This document shows positions 18,799-27,838 of a DNA stretch of 64,000 nt, in pieces. The translations under genes and the position numbers were made by a program. Location: assembly GCA_017425245.1 (NCBI GenBank), contig JAFOOX010000052.1:1-64000 (forward strand), given 5' to 3'. The stretch is from Gammaproteobacteria bacterium (GTDB taxonomy: Bacteria > Pseudomonadota > Gammaproteobacteria > Enterobacterales > Neiellaceae). Position 1 is the first letter of the stretch. Each line of letters begins with the position of its first letter. The notes under the pieces were generated by a model, which did no database searches, was not told the DNA's origin, and saw only the letters and a list, made by a program, of their open reading frames with translations.

Positions 18799-19845
18799 CT
18801 ATCGCTGCCGTGTTAATAGCCATAGCAGGTAAAGTCCACCGACAATGCCTGTCATGCGCCCGACCGGGACACTAACCGCCAAGGGCAACGCCTGAATCAA
18901 CAGATCCGCCAACAGTAACAACCCAGCGCCCATGCAAGCGGAACAGAGCACGGGCAATGCGACCCCAGGAAGCAGGCTGCGGCTAAGCTGGGGGGCCGCC
19001 AGGGCAATGAAGGCGATTGGCCCTGCGGTCCCTGTGGCGAGAGCAGCCAAGATGACGGCGCACATGATCATGCCCAAGCGTAACCGCTCGGTTGGAACGC
19101 CCAGTTGTCGAGCAATGTCATCTCCCATCTCCAGGAGTGTCAGGGCTCTCGCGCCAAAGCAGACCACTGGGACCAGCACAACCACACCCAGCATCAATGG
19201 CCACACCTGAGACCAGGTTCGGCCATTCAGTGAGCCTGCCAGCCAGATGTTGGCCCAGAGCGCGTCATCCAAATCGCCGCGCACCAACAACAAGCCATTG
19301 ACCGCGCTCAGCGTCGATCCAACGCCCAGACCGATGAGGATCAGCCGATAACCCCCGCCCCCTCCTTTAAGCGCGAATAGATAAACAATTAATGCCGTTG
19401 CCAAGCCACCAACGGTCGCAGCGAGCGTGATCTGCAATACACTTGGGCTGAAAAAGAGAATGAGTGTGAGCGCACCGGTTGCAGCCCCAGTAGTAAATCC
19501 GATCAAATCCGGAGAGCCCAAAGGGTTACGCGAGATCGACTGAAAGATGGCACCGGACACCCCGAGTGCGGCGCCAACGAAGATGGCGGCCAGAATGCGC
19601 GGCAAACGTATGTCGAGAACGATACGGGCACTAAGCCCGCTCTCGTCGTGGCCCATGACAATCGCGACGACATCCGCCAAGGGCACCCTCATGGACCCCA
19701 CCGTCAAACCATAGGCCGCCATCACCAACAGGAGCACCATGAGTAAGGCGGCCAGAAGCAAGGCTGGTGGGGCGTAGCGCACCGACCACGAGCGCCAGTG
19801 CCATACGCGGTAGCGACCATGGTTCATGGGCGCACCAGACGCCAA
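18799..19845 (-). CDS. fepG: siderophore ABC importer permease, FepG-like
   Basis: 348 residues of the FecCD permease family with about nine or ten hydrophobic helices. Typical motifs are RLPRILAAIFVGAALGVSGAIFQ, RNPLGSPDLIGFTTGA and GPIAFIALAAPQLSR. It pairs with the FepD-like permease in the inner membrane. The start overlaps the end of that gene by about 22 bp. Confidence 0.92.
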   Translation of the reverse strand: MASGAPMNHGRYRVWHWRSWSVRYAPPALLLAALLMVLLLVMAAYGLTVGSMRVPLADVVAIVMGHDESGLSARIVLDIRLPRILAAIFVGAALGVSGAIFQSISRNPLGSPDLIGFTTGAATGALTLILFFSPSVLQITLAATVGGLATALIVYLFALKGGGGGYRLILIGLGVGSTLSAVNGLLLVRGDLDDALWANIWLAGSLNGRTWSQVWPLMLGVVVLVPVVCFGARALTLLEMGDDIARQLGVPTERLRLGMIMCAVILAALATGTAGPIAFIALAAPQLSRSLLPGVALPVLCSACMGAGLLLLADLLIQALPLAVSVPVGRMTGIVGGLYLLWLLTRQR

Positions 19846-20867
19846 CGGCGTACCAGAACGACAAAGAAAGGGCCACCGATTAGGGCAACCATGATGCCAA
19901 CACCGACTTCATCCGGGTGCGCCACCATTCGCCCAAGTGTATCTGCCGAAAGCATCAACAAAGCGGAGATCAGCATCGATAACGGGAGTAGACGGCGATG
20001 TTCTGGGCCCACCCACAACCGCGCCAAATGCGGTGCAGCCAAACCAATGAAGCTGACCGGGCCCACGGCTGCAGTAGCAACCCCCGACAAGATAATGACC
20101 ACAGCAGCGCAGGCGCACCACACGCGGCGCGGACTAACACCAAGGGCTTTGGCAACATCGTCCCCCAAGCTCAGCGCATCAAGAGCACGGCACAGAACTA
20201 AACCACAACCAAGAGTAATCAAGATCAGGATCGCCGCCGGTACCAGCACGTCATAGCTGCGCCCCTGCAGAGATCCCACCGCCCAATGGCGAAATTGGTC
20301 AAAGATGACTTCATCGCTATTGACGGTAATGATCTGGGTCAGCGCCAACAACACAACGCTTAACGCCGCACCCGCCAGCACCAGGCGCACCGGATTCAGC
20401 CCACTTCGCACCCCGCCGAGCAGATAAACCGCAGCGCCCGCGACTGCGGCACCAAGCAGGCCAAACCACATGTAGTCAGACATATCGGTTATCCCCCAGG
20501 CGGCAATCGCGACAACAATCGCCAGCGTCGCGCCAGCGTTAACACCAAGCAGCCCCGGATCGGCCAACGGGTTACGGGTTAACGCCTGCATCACGGCGCC
20601 GGCCATGCCTAGCGCGCCCCCCACCACCACCGCCAGTAACGCCCGCGGTAGCCGCAGATGACGTAGCAGCAAGTGTTCATTACGCGCGGGATCAAAGGAG
20701 AAAAAGGCATCCGCGACTGTCGCCAACGGCAGCCCCCGGCTGCCCACCGTGATGCTGGCGAGGCTGAGCAGAAACAGCAATGTCAGGCCCAAGACCAACA
20801 ACAGCACGTAGCCACCAGCTGGCGCTAGCCGCCTGCACTTCAGAGAGGTTGCTACCGAGGAGATCAT
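19824..20867 (-). CDS. fepD: siderophore ABC importer permease, FepD-like
   Basis: 347 residues of the FecCD family: LRLPRALLAVVVGGALGMAG, TRNPLADPGLLGVNAGA and GPVSFIGLAAPHLARLWVGP are visible. It is separated from the binding protein gene by 3 bp and overlaps the fepG-like gene, so the three form one operon under the Fur box at 21883. Confidence 0.92.
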   Translation of the reverse strand: MISSVATSLKCRRLAPAGGYVLLLVLGLTLLFLLSLASITVGSRGLPLATVADAFFSFDPARNEHLLLRHLRLPRALLAVVVGGALGMAGAVMQALTRNPLADPGLLGVNAGATLAIVVAIAAWGITDMSDYMWFGLLGAAVAGAAVYLLGGVRSGLNPVRLVLAGAALSVVLLALTQIITVNSDEVIFDQFRHWAVGSLQGRSYDVLVPAAILILITLGCGLVLCRALDALSLGDDVAKALGVSPRRVWCACAAVVIILSGVATAAVGPVSFIGLAAPHLARLWVGPEHRRLLPLSMLISALLMLSADTLGRMVAHPDEVGVGIMVALIGGPFFVVLVRRWRLVRP

Positions 20868-20870
20868 CAG

Positions 20871-21836
20871 TTACAGCGATACAGCGGTTGCCGCCGAGCC
20901 AAAGCGGCGCACGATGTTATCGACAATCTGGCGGGCACTGAAGTAATCGACGCGGAATGAATTTTCACCCAATCCAAACACTTGCCGATTTTTAACCGCC
21001 GGTAGATTAACCAGCATGGGATCCCGCAAAAAAGCCTGAGCTCGCTCCTCTCCCACGCCCAGCAGAAACGTCGTCGGGGCTTTAAGCAGGGTCAAGTGCT
21101 CATACTGGGAGCGGACAAAATCGTTGGTTGCGGTTGTTCCGGCTTGCCACTCCGGCGATGGCGCCTCGAGTTCAAAGCCGAGGGCCTTAAGCAGTTGCCC
21201 GTGTACGCCATCGGCGGTTGCCACCGGATTGGGCGCGCCAGGGCCGTTGTAGCTGATGATGTTGGCCAAGCCTGAGGGCGGCTGAATTTGGGCTTTGGAT
21301 TGAGCCACATAGGCATCGAAAGCGGCCAGATGCTGAGCGGTCTGTTGTTCCAGACCGCTCGCTTCTCCCAGCAACTTAGCCAGCGATTGCCATGTCTGGC
21401 CACCATAATCGACCACAATGGTCGGGGCGATCTGCTGCAGCTCTGCCCGTTGGGCGAGAGCAGAATCAGCACCACCGGATGCAATCACAATCAGATCCGG
21501 AGCCAGAACATAAGCTAACTCCAGATCGACACTGCCAGCTGGCCAGAGCTTTTTGACGCCGCGCTCCTGCGCGACCTCTGACCACTGCGCAAAATAGCGA
21601 CCATTGGCCGCAGTAGCACTGGCAACAACTGGCGCGTCAATCGCCAGCAGCGTGCCTGTCACTGTGACTGATGTCGACAGAATGCGCGTGGGCATATCGG
21701 CGATGACCGTCTGGCTACCATCAGCATTGGTAAACGTGCGTGGCCAGTCAGTAGCGATAGCCCCACCGACCAAACATAGGTTCACGAACGCCGTAGCGGC
21801 CAACCGTTTTAACCATGCATAAGCCATCAACATCAC
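20871..21836 (-). CDS. fepB: periplasmic ferric-siderophore binding protein, FepB-like
   Basis: 321 residues with a signal peptide (LKRLAATAFVNLCLVGGAIA) and a class III periplasmic binding fold: TVIADMPTRILSTSVTVTG, VDLELAYVLAPDLIVIASGG, PTIVVDYG. It passes the ferric siderophore from the periplasm to the FepD/FepG permeases. It is first in its operon; a nearly perfect Fur box lies about 47 bp upstream. Confidence 0.9.
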   Translation of the reverse strand: MMLMAYAWLKRLAATAFVNLCLVGGAIATDWPRTFTNADGSQTVIADMPTRILSTSVTVTGTLLAIDAPVVASATAANGRYFAQWSEVAQERGVKKLWPAGSVDLELAYVLAPDLIVIASGGADSALAQRAELQQIAPTIVVDYGGQTWQSLAKLLGEASGLEQQTAQHLAAFDAYVAQSKAQIQPPSGLANIISYNGPGAPNPVATADGVHGQLLKALGFELEAPSPEWQAGTTATNDFVRSQYEHLTLLKAPTTFLLGVGEERAQAFLRDPMLVNLPAVKNRQVFGLGENSFRVDYFSARQIVDNIVRRFGSAATAVSL

Positions 21837-21882
21837 TCCCTCTACTGCTGTTAACGATGCGCTAACAGCAGCAGATTACATA

Positions 21883-21901
21883 AAATGATAACCATTATCA
21901 T
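21883..21901 (-). promoter_or_regulatory. Fur box upstream of the importer operon
   Basis: AAATGATAACCATTATCAT is almost palindromic and very close to the 19-bp Fur consensus. It lies between the fepB-like gene and the end of the VibH-like gene. Confidence 0.88.
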
Positions 21902-21920
21902 CAGCCGAAGCTGTACTGGA

Positions 21921-23261
21921 TCAACCCTCAGCCTGCAGCAGCTGGTGCAACGGCTGCATTAATGCCTGTGGCTGCAGTGCCCGCGCCAGAAAATCCAGTA
22001 GCTGCTGCTGGTGACGAACAAGTGTCGGCAGATCCGCCATGGCAGCATCCACATCCAGATGCAGCACTAGTTCGGCAGCCGAGCTGCTGCCGCGGTAAGT
22101 AATGTTGAAACCGTCTCCCGGCCCACTCGCCAGCACCTCACGGGCCACAGAACAACCATCAAACATGGGTTCATCAAAAGGCAGCACATTAACCAGCGGT
22201 GAGAAAAAGTAGCGCTGCCCTTTGCCAATGCCCATGTCGCTCGCGATCTGCTCGACCCGGTAGCGACCATGTGCACGTTGGCGGCGCAGCACCTGAGCCG
22301 AACGCAGCAAGTAATCAGCCAGGCTCTCTTGGGGCGCGCAGGTAATGTGCAGTGGCAGAATGTTCACAATTAAGGCCGGCAGATATGCGCTGACGCTGCC
22401 CCAACGGCTCATAAATGGCAGCCACAATGACAGCTCATTCCCGTGGCGCAGAAAGGGGGTGTGGTAATAGAGGTAAGCTCCAGATAGCAGCACCAGCAGA
22501 TCGGGCCAACCAACGCTGACTCTGGATGCCAGCTGCGCCAATAAGGGCCCAAATGTTGCGGGTAGTGGGCACTCCAGATGCACCCCTTCGTCACCATAGT
22601 TGCCGGCATCCTTGCGAAGCACCGGCAGCGCTTCCACTTGAGCCAGATAGTCCCGCCAATACCGCTGATCGTCACGATAGCGCTGGCTCTGTTGATAAGC
22701 CTGTTCCTCGACGATGAAGTCAACAAAGCGGTGGAAAGGCTGTCCAGCCGCGCCTTTGCCAAGAAAGTAGGTGTATAGCTGGGCGCAGCGCTGCTCAATC
22801 AGCACCATGGCATAGCCATCCAGGATGATGTGGTGGCCACGTAAGTACCAAAGGTATTGACAGTCATCGACGCAGATCAGCCATTGCTCGACCAGACTGT
22901 TGCCGATCAACGTTAGTTGGGCATCGATATCGGCCTGCATCAACCGTTTGGCCGCCGCCAAAGGATCACTTTCTGCGCGCAGATCAAACCACAGCGGCAA
23001 GGGGGCTCGTTGCGGATCACATTGCTGTGCGGGTAACAGCTGTGGCTCGGCCAGATGAAAACGCACGGAGAGGATATCGGCTTCACGCGCGGTTTGGGCA
23101 ATGGCCCGCAACAATGCCAACTCATCCACAGCCCCCTGCAAGGTCAAGCAGTGAGCGACGGTGGAAAGCGGGCGGTGCGGATGCAGCATGAACTCTTCCC
23201 AGAAGTCGAGCTGCGCCAGAGTTAACGGCAGCCAAGGTTGGTCGCAGGTAGTCGTGCTCAT
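21921..23261 (-). CDS. vibH: stand-alone condensation enzyme, VibH-like amide synthase
   Basis: 446 residues forming a single condensation domain with an intact active site, RGHHIILDGYAM (HHxxxDG). There are no carrier or adenylation domains. VibH joins 2,3-dihydroxybenzoyl carried on VibB to the amine norspermidine, so this protein should acylate a free polyamine. It lies 58 bp after the Cy-Cy-A gene. A 15-codon frame with a Shine-Dalgarno in the gap ends at its ATG and may couple translation. Confidence 0.85.
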   Translation of the reverse strand: MSTTTCDQPWLPLTLAQLDFWEEFMLHPHRPLSTVAHCLTLQGAVDELALLRAIAQTAREADILSVRFHLAEPQLLPAQQCDPQRAPLPLWFDLRAESDPLAAAKRLMQADIDAQLTLIGNSLVEQWLICVDDCQYLWYLRGHHIILDGYAMVLIEQRCAQLYTYFLGKGAAGQPFHRFVDFIVEEQAYQQSQRYRDDQRYWRDYLAQVEALPVLRKDAGNYGDEGVHLECPLPATFGPLLAQLASRVSVGWPDLLVLLSGAYLYYHTPFLRHGNELSLWLPFMSRWGSVSAYLPALIVNILPLHITCAPQESLADYLLRSAQVLRRQRAHGRYRVEQIASDMGIGKGQRYFFSPLVNVLPFDEPMFDGCSVAREVLASGPGDGFNITYRGSSSAAELVLHLDVDAAMADLPTLVRHQQQLLDFLARALQPQALMQPLHQLLQAEG

Positions 23262-23319
23262 AGGGCCATCCTCGCGCTGACGACCACAATCAAGGTAAAG
23301 ATCATCGTTATCTCCTCGC

Positions 23320-26300
23320 TCATAGCAGACACGCCTTGTGTGCGGCGGGATGCTGCGCGATCAGCGCGGCAACCTGTTGGGCATTACGGCACCGCAGCAG
23401 GGCGCTAACACTCAGTTCAGCGCCCAATTTCACCCTAAGGCGGTTGGCAATGGGCGGCAGGTGCGATGGCAGCAAACCCAGCGCCAGAAATGGGCTGAGT
23501 TCATCCACTGCCAAGCGGGCAGGCGTACCGAGTTCCTCCAAATAGATTGCAAGAACCCGCTTGCCCAGCGTGTTGGCGCCGCATATCGCCGTGTTGTGCG
23601 TGACTTGCCCGGCAGCCAACAGCGCCCTGGCCTGATGACGATCAGGCTTGCCATTGGCCGATAGCGGTAATGCTGCTGGCAACCGCAGATATTGGATTGG
23701 GACATGAGAGCCCGGTAGCTGTTGGCGAGCAAACTGGCGCAGCTCAGCAACAGTCAATTCACCACCGACATACAGGGCGCCGAGCGCCAGTTCAGATGCG
23801 CCTGCCGGCAAGTAGTCGACAACCAGCAGCTGGCTAATAGCCGGGTGCTCCGCCAGCTCATGTTCGATATCCGGTAACGACACGCGCACGCCACGGATTT
23901 TGATATAGCCGTTGGTGCGTCCCGAGAACATCAAGGTGCCATCTGGCCGATAACGTCCCAAATCGCCACTGCGGTAGGCCCTGAGCCAACGGCCATGCTC
24001 ATCCTTGATCTGCACAAAATCATGCTGCACCAGCTGCCCCTGTTCCAGATAGCCCAGCGCCACGTTGATACCACTGGTGTAAATGCGCCCAACCACACCC
24101 GACGGGCAGTGGTCGCCACGCTCATCCAGCAGGTAATAAGCGTTACCCGGCAAGGGTTGGCCATAAGGGATAGCAGCCACATCAGCAGGCGTCAGTGGAT
24201 GCCAGATGCTCCAGATGGTGGTTTCAGTGGGCCCACCCAGCGAGTAGAGCTGGCACTGCGGCAACAGCTCCCGTAATGCGGCTATCACGGCCGGCTTGAT
24301 GTAATCCCCGCCTTGGGCGATCAGGCGCAGGGAACGCAGGCACTCTGTCTGCTGGCTGGCCAGCAACATCTCAAGAATGGCCGGCACCGAGCACCACAAG
24401 GTAACGTGATGCTCGCGCACCAGGCGGTTCCAAGCCAGCGCATCCCGCTCTTCGCTGGCCGTTGGCAAGACCAGCGCTGATCCCATGCTCAGGGCACCAA
24501 AGATATCGAACAGCGACATGTCATGGTGCAGAGGGGTCACCGAGATAAAGACGTCAGCCGCCGAGATCCGCCATGCCTGGTGGGTCGAGCGCACCACGTT
24601 ATCAGTGGCCAGATGGTTGAGCACGACACACTTGGGGCGCCCGGTGGTGCCAGAGGTGTAGAGGCAGTATGCCGGCGCCTCACTACAGCCTCGCGCCGCC
24701 AGTTGCGCCAGCTTGATGGGAATGGCGCCAACCGGGTTATCGTTCAGCAATTGCTCAGGGCGAACAACAGGCCAGCCGCTGATAGCGACATCGGCAACCA
24801 CCAGTTGTGGCCGGCAGTTCTCTAACAGGTAAGCAAGACGCGGCCCAGGCGATGTCACATCCAAAGGCACCCAGATAACGCCGCTCAGGGCACATGCCAA
24901 CGTCACCACCAAATGCTCAGGCGAGCGTTGTAAGTAGATGGCGACCAGGTCGCCGACAGTCACCCCCCGCTGCTGCAAACCGACGATGGCTGCAGCAACG
25001 CGCTGCCCTAACTGACCATAGGAAAGCAGCCGCCCATTGCAGATCACGGCCGTGCGTTGGGGATCTCCCTGCCACAACTGCGTGGCTAGCCGCTGCAGGT
25101 AATTCTCGGGGCCAAGCAGCAGTGGCTGATGGTTGGTACCGTAGTGGCTCAGATCGAGCAGCTCATAGCTTTCAAGTTGCAATTCCCCCCGGGCTAAAAC
25201 GGCGTGGCCCCCTCTGATTACGGTGTCCAAAAAAGTGCTCACCCAGTCGGCTGAAAGCGCTTGCTCGGCATAATCAGTGCTGATCAGTAATGCCCCTGCC
25301 TCATCCAGCATCAGGCGAATATCCAGCGCCACATGCGGCGTTTGCGTTAAACCACCCTGTTGACGCTGTGGCGCTCCGGGCGGCAACCGCGGCCAGCCCA
25401 TGCCGTTGGTCAACACCACTGGCAGCGCGGGCCCATCCCCCCCGTTACGGGCCATCAGCTGGCGGCTAAGGTCTACCCCTGAAAATTCCAGGTGTTCCAG
25501 CGCGGTGAGCACATCACTCTGCAGTTGACGAGCACACGGTAGCAGCCCCCCCGCACGCGGGTAACACAGCGCAATAAAACTGGAATGATTGGTCAGTTCG
25601 CCGGTTGCCTGCGGCACAGCCACGGGCAAGGCCACGCACAGACTTTCACCCGCGTTCCAGCGGCATAAGGTGTCGAGGATCAGTGCCGCCAACAGGCTAT
25701 TTCGCAGCAGCCCGTGAGCGGCGCCGAGACGCGTTAAACCGTGCAACGCTGCGGCAGATAAACTGACCGATTGGCGGCGATAACGTGACTGGCGAATGTT
25801 GGCCAACGGCTGCAGCCACGGCAGCTGTGGCGGACCCTCAACGGCGGCCAGCTTGGCCTGCCAGTACTCTCCGTCCTCGAGTCTTCGGTCCGGTCCGCCC
25901 CCCCTGACAACGACCACTCCGGCTTGCGGCAGCTGCAACGGCTGTGGTGCCAGCAGCTGCGACAACACCATGGCGATGCCGTGGCCATCCAGGATCAGGG
26001 CGTCAAAGCGGGTAAACAGCAACTGGCCGGGTTCAGCACAGCCCTCCGGCAGGTGGATCAGTAATAGCGACCAGGGTGGTGAACGGAGATCGCTGATCTC
26101 ATGTGCGAACTGTTGGCGCAAACGGCCGAGGTGGGCCCGGGCATCAGCGACTGGCCAGCAGCGCAAATCCAGCTCGCGCAAACTACGCGCAATGTCCTCG
26201 GCTGTTTCTGGCGGCAGTACATATTGGCGCAGCCGCTCGTAATCAATGCAGGTGCGCAGCGCGGCGTGGTGTTTTATCAAGGTGACTAGCCGCTGGTGCA

Positions 26301-27747
26301 GGGTTTCCGCGTCAAACGGGCCGCCATACTCACGGAACTCTTGCATCGCTACACCACCCAGCGCTACCTCAGCGCTGCGCCCCAACAGATAGGCACGCTG
26401 CAGCGCAGATAAGGGCCGTGCTTGATAGGGCTCCGCGCCTTTGGCGGGAAAGGCCTCTGCGAGGGGGGTATGCATCGCTGCCGGGCAAGTCACCAGCCCG
26501 CCCAGAGCATCGACATAATCAGCAAAAAGCGCCTCGATCCAAGCTTTGGGTACCGCATCCAGGCGCACATCCCAGTTGAGCAGCAACTCACCGTAGAGTT
26601 CTACGACCTGTGCATCCAACGCCACATTGGGCCCTTGAGACGTTGTCCAACACATGCGGCCAAGTGCTCGTTCCACCCGATCACTAAACAGGTTGCCCTG
26701 TGGCAGGTTCAGACCAGAGGTAAAGACCACCGGGAACCGCGCGCTTTCACCCTGCTGCCGCGACAGCTCACGCATCACCTCAAGGCCCGAGTAGCGCCGG
26801 TGGGACAGCAGGCCGGACAGCTCGTCGGCCAGCCGACGAGCAAGCGTCAGTGGTGAGTCTGTCGGCGCGAATTCACCACTAACCACCAACAGATCGGAGA
26901 AATCACCCAGCACAGGTAGCGTTAGTGGCCGGTGAAAAACCGGCACAGTTACGCGCAAGTGGGTTGTCGTGCAGTAACGGCCCAGCAGCCAGACAAAAGG
27001 AGCCAATAACAGGTTCGTCAGCGTCAACTGGTGCTGACGGGCCAGGGTTGTCAGCGCTTCGCGCTGTGCTGCAGTCAAAGTCGTGGACAGGCGCTGGCTG
27101 CGCACGGCTCGCTCACCATCGGGCGGCAGCCATGGCAACGGCGGAGCCGGGGCAATCTGGGGCAAGCGATCCAGCCACCACTGTCGGTCACGTTGGCGCA
27201 GGGGGAGATAAACATCATTCACCCGTTGCTGGGCCCAGGTCTCAAGAAAGTCCGGGAGCGCAACCTCATCGCCATCAGTTGGTGATTCGTAACAGCGGGC
27301 CAGTTCGTCCATCAACAGCGGAAAGCTACCCGGATCAACCGCGATCATATCGAGATCGACATGCAAGCGCTGACGTCCATCAGGCAGCAGGCTTAGCCGC
27401 CATTCGATGACCCGTCCAGCAGCGAGGTCGAGGCGCTGATGAGCCATGCGCTGTCTGGTGGCTAGCAACAGCGCTTCAACCTGTTGGCGTCTAAGCGCTC
27501 GCCAATCATCCAGTTGCAGTTCATGCCAGGGCATCAGCGCCAGACGATGCGCTTGGCCCTGAGCGTCAACCTGCAGACGAAGCATGGCATGGCGTGCAAA
27601 AAGCCGCCGAACCGCCTGACTCATGCGCCCCACGTCAATCGCTGAACCATCGAACTCAGCATAAAGGTGCGCTGACACCCCCGTCAGCGGGCCCGAGGCC
27701 TGGCGTCCAACCCAATAGGCCGCCTGCATCCCTGTCAATTCGTTCAT
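23320..27747 (-). CDS. NRPS with domains Cy-Cy-A and a degenerate carrier domain, the first half of a VibF-like synthetase
   Basis: 1475 residues. Residues ~1-430 are a cyclisation domain with VDLDMIAVDPGSF (DxxxxD motif). Residues ~440-880 are a second one with FDALILDGHGI. Residues ~900-1380 are an adenylation domain with YTSGTTGRPKCVVLNH, GGPTETTIW, YRSGDLGRYRPDG and SANGKPDR. The last ~90 residues look like a carrier domain in which the usual GGDSL is replaced by LGLLPSHL, so phosphopantetheinylation is doubtful. Tandem Cy domains make oxazoline or thiazoline rings from Thr, Ser or Cys. The specificity segment (HHDMSLFD, LWCSVPAI) does not match the standard Cys or Thr code as I recall it, so the amino acid is left open. 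In VibF these domains are fused to C-PCP-C. Confidence 0.88.
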   Translation of the reverse strand: MNELTGMQAAYWVGRQASGPLTGVSAHLYAEFDGSAIDVGRMSQAVRRLFARHAMLRLQVDAQGQAHRLALMPWHELQLDDWRALRRQQVEALLLATRQRMAHQRLDLAAGRVIEWRLSLLPDGRQRLHVDLDMIAVDPGSFPLLMDELARCYESPTDGDEVALPDFLETWAQQRVNDVYLPLRQRDRQWWLDRLPQIAPAPPLPWLPPDGERAVRSQRLSTTLTAAQREALTTLARQHQLTLTNLLLAPFVWLLGRYCTTTHLRVTVPVFHRPLTLPVLGDFSDLLVVSGEFAPTDSPLTLARRLADELSGLLSHRRYSGLEVMRELSRQQGESARFPVVFTSGLNLPQGNLFSDRVERALGRMCWTTSQGPNVALDAQVVELYGELLLNWDVRLDAVPKAWIEALFADYVDALGGLVTCPAAMHTPLAEAFPAKGAEPYQARPLSALQRAYLLGRSAEVALGGVAMQEFREYGGPFDAETLHQRLVTLIKHHAALRTCIDYERLRQYVLPPETAEDIARSLRELDLRCWPVADARAHLGRLRQQFAHEISDLRSPPWSLLLIHLPEGCAEPGQLLFTRFDALILDGHGIAMVLSQLLAPQPLQLPQAGVVVVRGGGPDRRLEDGEYWQAKLAAVEGPPQLPWLQPLANIRQSRYRRQSVSLSAAALHGLTRLGAAHGLLRNSLLAALILDTLCRWNAGESLCVALPVAVPQATGELTNHSSFIALCYPRAGGLLPCARQLQSDVLTALEHLEFSGVDLSRQLMARNGGDGPALPVVLTNGMGWPRLPPGAPQRQQGGLTQTPHVALDIRLMLDEAGALLISTDYAEQALSADWVSTFLDTVIRGGHAVLARGELQLESYELLDLSHYGTNHQPLLLGPENYLQRLATQLWQGDPQRTAVICNGRLLSYGQLGQRVAAAIVGLQQRGVTVGDLVAIYLQRSPEHLVVTLACALSGVIWVPLDVTSPGPRLAYLLENCRPQLVVADVAISGWPVVRPEQLLNDNPVGAIPIKLAQLAARGCSEAPAYCLYTSGTTGRPKCVVLNHLATDNVVRSTHQAWRISAADVFISVTPLHHDMSLFDIFGALSMGSALVLPTASEERDALAWNRLVREHHVTLWCSVPAILEMLLASQQTECLRSLRLIAQGGDYIKPAVIAALRELLPQCQLYSLGGPTETTIWSIWHPLTPADVAAIPYGQPLPGNAYYLLDERGDHCPSGVVGRIYTSGINVALGYLEQGQLVQHDFVQIKDEHGRWLRAYRSGDLGRYRPDGTLMFSGRTNGYIKIRGVRVSLPDIEHELAEHPAISQLLVVDYLPAGASELALGALYVGGELTVAELRQFARQQLPGSHVPIQYLRLPAALPLSANGKPDRHQARALLAAGQVTHNTAICGANTLGKRVLAIYLEELGTPARLAVDELSPFLALGLLPSHLPPIANRLRVKLGAELSVSALLRCRNAQQVAALIAQHPAAHKACLL

Positions 27748-27799
27748 GCTCCCTCACCGCCATTGACAACCGACGACAAATATACTCAATTAAATAATA

Positions 27800-27818
27800 T
27801 CGACAATCATTCTCATTT
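27800..27818. promoter_or_regulatory. Fur box in the divergent NRPS/entC promoter
   Basis: TCGACAATCATTCTCATTT (minus strand AATGAGAATGATTGTCG) matches the Fur 7-1-7 pattern with a few mismatches. It sits in the 91-bp gap between the minus-strand NRPS gene and the plus-strand isochorismate synthase gene, so one site can silence both biosynthetic operons when iron is ample. Confidence 0.78.
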
Positions 27819-27838
27819 GTATTTATAGGGAGGTAAAC

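Noticed and set aside
23262-23319. 15-codon frame between the Cy-Cy-A and VibH-like genes
   Set aside because: It has a Shine-Dalgarno but is too short to support as a gene; it may only couple translation to the next start.
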